Source: Acinetobacter nosocomialis NIPH 2119 (GTDB lineage: Bacteria > Pseudomonadota > Gammaproteobacteria > Pseudomonadales > Moraxellaceae). From it: a stretch of DNA of 64,000 nt. The notes beneath the pieces were generated by a model. That model was not told the DNA's origin and searched no databases. It saw only the letters and a program-made list of their open reading frames with translations. Below are positions 61,360-64,000 of this stretch, one piece after another; position 1 is the stretch's first letter, and each line of letters opens with the position of its first letter. Position numbers and translations under genes: made by a program. Where the stretch lies: assembly GCF_000368085.1 (NCBI RefSeq), contig NZ_KB849239.1, forward strand, positions 633,556 to 697,555. Reading direction: 5' to 3'.

Positions 61360-62619
61360 GTGATTAAAGAGATTTTACTGGCCGATACCCATAACTATCA
61401 CGGTATTTTAGATGAACGTTTTATTGATTTAGCTCACCAGTTCAGCCGTCTTCAAGATGCTAGAACAGGACAAGGTGGAGCTGCTTTAGCGGTTTATTTT
61501 AGAGGTCAGAAAGTTGTAGATATCTACACCGGTCTAAAATCACAAACTGAAGCTTGGCAACCTGATACTTTGGCAGTTTGCTACTCTACAGGGAAAGGTG
61601 TACTTGCAACCTTAGCACATATTTTAGTCAGTGAAGGTTTTTTAGAATATGACAAACCGATTGCGACTTACTGGCCTGAGTTTGCTCAGAATGGTAAAGA
61701 GCAAATGACTTTGCGTCATGTCCTAAGCCATCAAAGCGGCATGTTTGATATTCGAAATATTATTGAAAGTGCGAGGGAAATGCTCGACTGGCGACATATG
61801 TTGGATGTAATGGCTATGTCCAAGCCAAGATTCATTGCAGGACAGGGCAACGCTTATCAAGCTTTAACATTTGGTTGGCTTGTTGGTGGAGTACTTGAAA
61901 AAGCAACTGGTCAATCTTTAGATCAACTCATGCAAAAATATCTCATTGAACCGTTGCAGTTAGATGGTGCTTATTTTGGTACGCCTGCAAGCCAGTTGGA
62001 ACGGGTAGCTCGTTTAATTATTCAGCCGAAACCAGAAAAACCAGCATCTGCTCAAGCCGAAAAACCTAACAAACCTCAGCCACGTAAAAGTTCACTTTCT
62101 GAAAAAATGATTACGTGGACTGGGCAGGATCCGCAAGATTTTCAGGATGCTATGATTCCAAAAGGGATGAAGAATTTTAGTTTCTTTAGTGATGAAGGAT
62201 TGCAAGCTGTTATTCCAGCAGCAAATGGTACATTTACAGCAAATAGCCTTGCTAAAATTTATGCGATGCTGGCAAATAAAGGCGAATGGGATGGACAGAA
62301 ACTCATTCGCCCAGAAGTATTTAAAGAGCTGAGTACCATTCAAAGTTATGCACGTGATCGTGTCATGCCAATACCGATGAATTGGCGCTTAGGATATCAC
62401 CGTATTATTACGATGGGTAAACGTGCTAAAAATGGCTTTGGGCATATTGGCTACAATGGTTCAGGGGCATGGTGTGACCCTGAGCGTGATCTTAGCTTTG
62501 CTTATACACATAACTTCCAGATTGGTTCAATCACGGGTGACTATCGTTTATGGGGATTGACTCAAGAAACCTTACGCTGCACTGACCAAGTTTTAAAAGG
62601 GCGTAAAGGTTGGTTCTAA
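61360..62619 (+). CDS. serine hydrolase of the beta-lactamase/EstB family
   Basis: 419 residues, no signal peptide. The SxxK motif is CYSTGKGVLATLAHIL (Ser near residue 75); the second motif resembles the Tyr in YQALTFGWLVGGV; late in the chain GYNGSGAWCDPERDLSFAY takes the KTG/HTG position. This is the class C-like fold used by esterases and some peptidases, not by clinical beta-lactamases. The start is GTG at 61360, with AAGGAA eight bases upstream. Last gene of the lipid-type group; it may hydrolyse an ester or polyester. Confidence 0.85.
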   Translation: MIKEILLADTHNYHGILDERFIDLAHQFSRLQDARTGQGGAALAVYFRGQKVVDIYTGLKSQTEAWQPDTLAVCYSTGKGVLATLAHILVSEGFLEYDKPIATYWPEFAQNGKEQMTLRHVLSHQSGMFDIRNIIESAREMLDWRHMLDVMAMSKPRFIAGQGNAYQALTFGWLVGGVLEKATGQSLDQLMQKYLIEPLQLDGAYFGTPASQLERVARLIIQPKPEKPASAQAEKPNKPQPRKSSLSEKMITWTGQDPQDFQDAMIPKGMKNFSFFSDEGLQAVIPAANGTFTANSLAKIYAMLANKGEWDGQKLIRPEVFKELSTIQSYARDRVMPIPMNWRLGYHRIITMGKRAKNGFGHIGYNGSGAWCDPERDLSFAYTHNFQIGSITGDYRLWGLTQETLRCTDQVLKGRKGWF

Positions 62620-62671
62620 ATTTTATGTAATCAATAAATGCTGGTGTTTTTTAATAAATGCCAGCTCACAT

Positions 62672-63250
62672 TTATAATAATTCTAGACGAATAATTGCTT
62701 CGGTATGACGCTTAAAGTCGTTTTCAGCTAAACCTTGTAATCCAAGTTGATAAATACCTTCTAATCCGCACACAAAAGCAATGAGTCGCCATGCTATGTC
62801 TGTTGAATTAGATATATTTTTAAATTCGCCTTCTTTCTTACCGAGTTCAATTGCTTGCACAATAGATTCATGCCAACTTTGCATGGCAAGGTTATAGGCC
62901 TTTTGTATTTCTGCATCTTGTTCAATTAAGAGTTCTGCTTCATTCCATAATCGTAAGTAAGGCTGAAGTCTATCTATGTTTTCTGCACCTAATAAGATGA
63001 ATAGCCTTTGAAATTGGCTAGTGGTTTTTAGGGTTTGTTCAATTTCATCAAGTTGTTCCATCAGCTTTAAAAAAGCTTCAGCTTTTAAATGAGATGCCGA
63101 AGAAAAATGATGATGAACTTGTCCGGTTGAGGTTTGTGCTTCTGTTGCGATTCTACGTACCGTCATGGCTGTAAAACCTTCAGCCAAAGCAACTTGCATG
63201 GCAGCTTGCAAAATCATTTCTCTGCGTTGATCGCGATTAAGATAGGCCAT
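62672..63250 (-). CDS. TetR/AcrR family repressor, probable regulator of amvA
   Basis: 192 residues from the ATG at 63250 (AGGTGA nine bases upstream); an upstream TTG is rejected. N-terminal helix-turn-helix DQRREMILQAAMQVALAEGF, MTVRRIATEAQTSTGQVHHHF and SSASHLKAE are standard TetR features. Divergent from the efflux pump by 126 bp containing two palindromic operators, the textbook arrangement for a TetR repressor of a drug pump. Confidence 0.9.
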   Translation of the reverse strand: MAYLNRDQRREMILQAAMQVALAEGFTAMTVRRIATEAQTSTGQVHHHFSSASHLKAEAFLKLMEQLDEIEQTLKTTSQFQRLFILLGAENIDRLQPYLRLWNEAELLIEQDAEIQKAYNLAMQSWHESIVQAIELGKKEGEFKNISNSTDIAWRLIAFVCGLEGIYQLGLQGLAENDFKRHTEAIIRLELL

Positions 63251-63297
63251 GTTTCTTTCACCTGACTGAATTCGACACAAACTACATTAAATTTAAA

Positions 63298-63317
63298 AAT
63301 TGGACAAGTGTCCAATT
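63298..63317. promoter_or_regulatory. 20-bp perfect palindrome over the amvA promoter
   Basis: AATTGGACAAGTGTCCAATT is perfectly palindromic. It covers the amvA -35 element (TTGGAC, 63300-63305) and most of the 17-bp spacer to the -10 (TATAAT, 63323-63328). Binding of the adjacent TetR would block RNA polymerase. Confidence 0.85.
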
Positions 63318-63337
63318 GTGTATATAATAACCATGAT

Positions 63338-63353
63338 TTGAACACATGTCCAA
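63338..63353. promoter_or_regulatory. second, imperfect operator near the amvA start
   Basis: TTGAACACATGTCCAA repeats the 63300-63315 palindrome with one arm mismatch, between the -10 and the start codon. A second bound TetR dimer would strengthen repression. Confidence 0.7.
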
Positions 63354-63376
63354 TTTTTGGATATTAGAAGAATGTT

Positions 63377-64000
63377 ATGCAAAAGAAATGGTTAATCCTG
63401 ACAATTATTGTCCTTATTTATTTACCTGTGACAATCGATGCAACAGTGATGCATGTTGCTACACCGACTTTAAGTGAAGCATTAAATTTAACTGCCAATC
63501 AGCTTTTATGGATCATTGATATCTATTCACTGATTATGGCGGGTTTAATTTTGCCGATGGGTGCACTTGGTGATCGTATCGGCTTTAAAAAATTATTATT
63601 TATAGGAACTGCCGTTTTTGGTATTGGTTCTCTAGCTGCGGCTTTTTCTCCAACGGCCTATGCCTTAATTGCTTCACGTGCTGTTTTAGGCCTAGGGGCA
63701 GCGATGCTTATTCCGGCCACTTTATCAGGCATCCGTAATGCTTTTACCGAAGAAAAGCAGAGAAATTTTGCACTCGGTCTCTGGTCTACAGTAGGTGGCG
63801 GTGGGGCAGCTTTTGGCCCGCTAGTTGGTGGATTTGTGCTGGAACATTTCCATTGGGGAGCTGTATTCCTCATTAACATTCCGATTATTTTAGTGGTTCT
63901 AGTTATGATCGTAATGATCATTCCTAAACAGCAAGAAAAAACTGATCAGCCAATTAACTTAGGACAAGCTTTAGTTTTGGTGGTAGCCATTTTAAGCCTC
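63377..64000 (+). CDS. amvA: DHA2-family multidrug efflux MFS transporter, N-terminal part
   Basis: 208 codons from the ATG at 63377; the frame runs off the window. AmvA/SmvA-type 14-helix drug/H+ antiporters export biocides and dyes. The N-terminal helices show the family motifs: PVTIDATVMHVATPTLSEAL (motif D1 region), GALGDRIGFKKLLFIGTAVF (motif A) and GLWSTVGGGGAAFGPLVGG (motif C of drug antiporters). Divergent from its TetR regulator. Match to A. baumannii AmvA is by recollection of the family and neighbours. Confidence 0.85.
   Translation, partial: MQKKWLILTIIVLIYLPVTIDATVMHVATPTLSEALNLTANQLLWIIDIYSLIMAGLILPMGALGDRIGFKKLLFIGTAVFGIGSLAAAFSPTAYALIASRAVLGLGAAMLIPATLSGIRNAFTEEKQRNFALGLWSTVGGGGAAFGPLVGGFVLEHFHWGAVFLINIPIILVVLVMIVMIIPKQQEKTDQPINLGQALVLVVAILSL

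Noticed and set aside
61360..62619. Acquired beta-lactamase resistance gene
   Set aside because: SxxK is present, but there is no signal peptide and the sequence follows cytoplasmic EstB-like esterases; it sits in a chromosomal lipid gene group.
1..64000. CRISPR array, tRNA, rRNA, prophage or integrative element
   Set aside because: No regularly spaced repeats, no cloverleaf-type sequences, no integrase, terminase or transposase genes were seen on either strand.

Overview
The window is a chromosomal segment of a low-GC gammaproteobacterium of the genus Acinetobacter, most likely the A. calcoaceticus-baumannii complex. The strongest pointers are a 144-residue AceI-type chlorhexidine exporter divergent from its LysR regulator AceR, an AmvA-type DHA2 efflux pump with its own TetR repressor, a four-gene Csu-like archaic chaperone-usher pilus matching the light-regulated prpABCD pilus of A. 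baumannii, and A/T-rich codon use throughout. No rRNA, tRNA, CRISPR array or complete insertion sequence was seen.

Layout. 1-4.5 kb: alcohol/aldehyde oxidation (aldehyde dehydrogenase, alpha/beta hydrolase, Fe-alcohol dehydrogenase) around an AcoR-like regulator that lacks the AAA+ domain; all three enzyme promoters carry GGTWGG-type direct repeats at 11-bp period. 4.6-13.1 kb: housekeeping genes (PIF1-like helicase, isomerase, AraC regulator, thiM, a zinc-ribbon protein, pepN). 13.6-18.4 kb: the prpABCD-like pilus operon. 18.6-21.9 kb: GST, a frameshifted SDR, a degenerate SDR, an exported chorismate mutase, an Lrp regulator. 22-24.9 kb: small genes of unknown function and two diverged copies of a structured RNA-like element; the larger copy ends in a strong ribosome-binding site and a 30-codon ORF. 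25-37.2 kb: TetR regulator, TonB-dependent receptor and a Fur-boxed siderophore operon in the order sbnA-B-C-D-(EF fused)-G, i.e. staphyloferrin B-like but without the SbnH decarboxylase. 37.8-46.8 kb: a mechanosensitive channel, a run of small exported or unknown proteins including a 43-residue lipoprotein, an ABC-F ATPase and a universal stress protein. 47-51.9 kb: an RDD protein and an mgtA-mgtC magnesium operon behind a long structured leader with a 52-codon ORF. 52-57.1 kb: benE, Lrp, LysE-type exporter, transaldolase, aceR/aceI. 57.2-62.6 kb: thiolase, high-molecular-weight FabG, MaoC hydratase and a serine hydrolase, an acyl-chain/lipid gene group. 62.7-64 kb: TetR and amvA, with two palindromic operators over the amvA promoter.

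Most interesting points: the siderophore locus, whose missing SbnH and fused E-F synthetase predict a product that keeps a carboxylate absent from staphyloferrin B; the 24.4-24.7 kb element, in which one strand segment can pair either with an upstream partner or with the ribosome-binding site of the 30-codon ORF; and the mgtA leader, which has mutually exclusive hairpins upstream of a translated-looking leader ORF. All functions are read from sequence and remembered family features; no database search was run.
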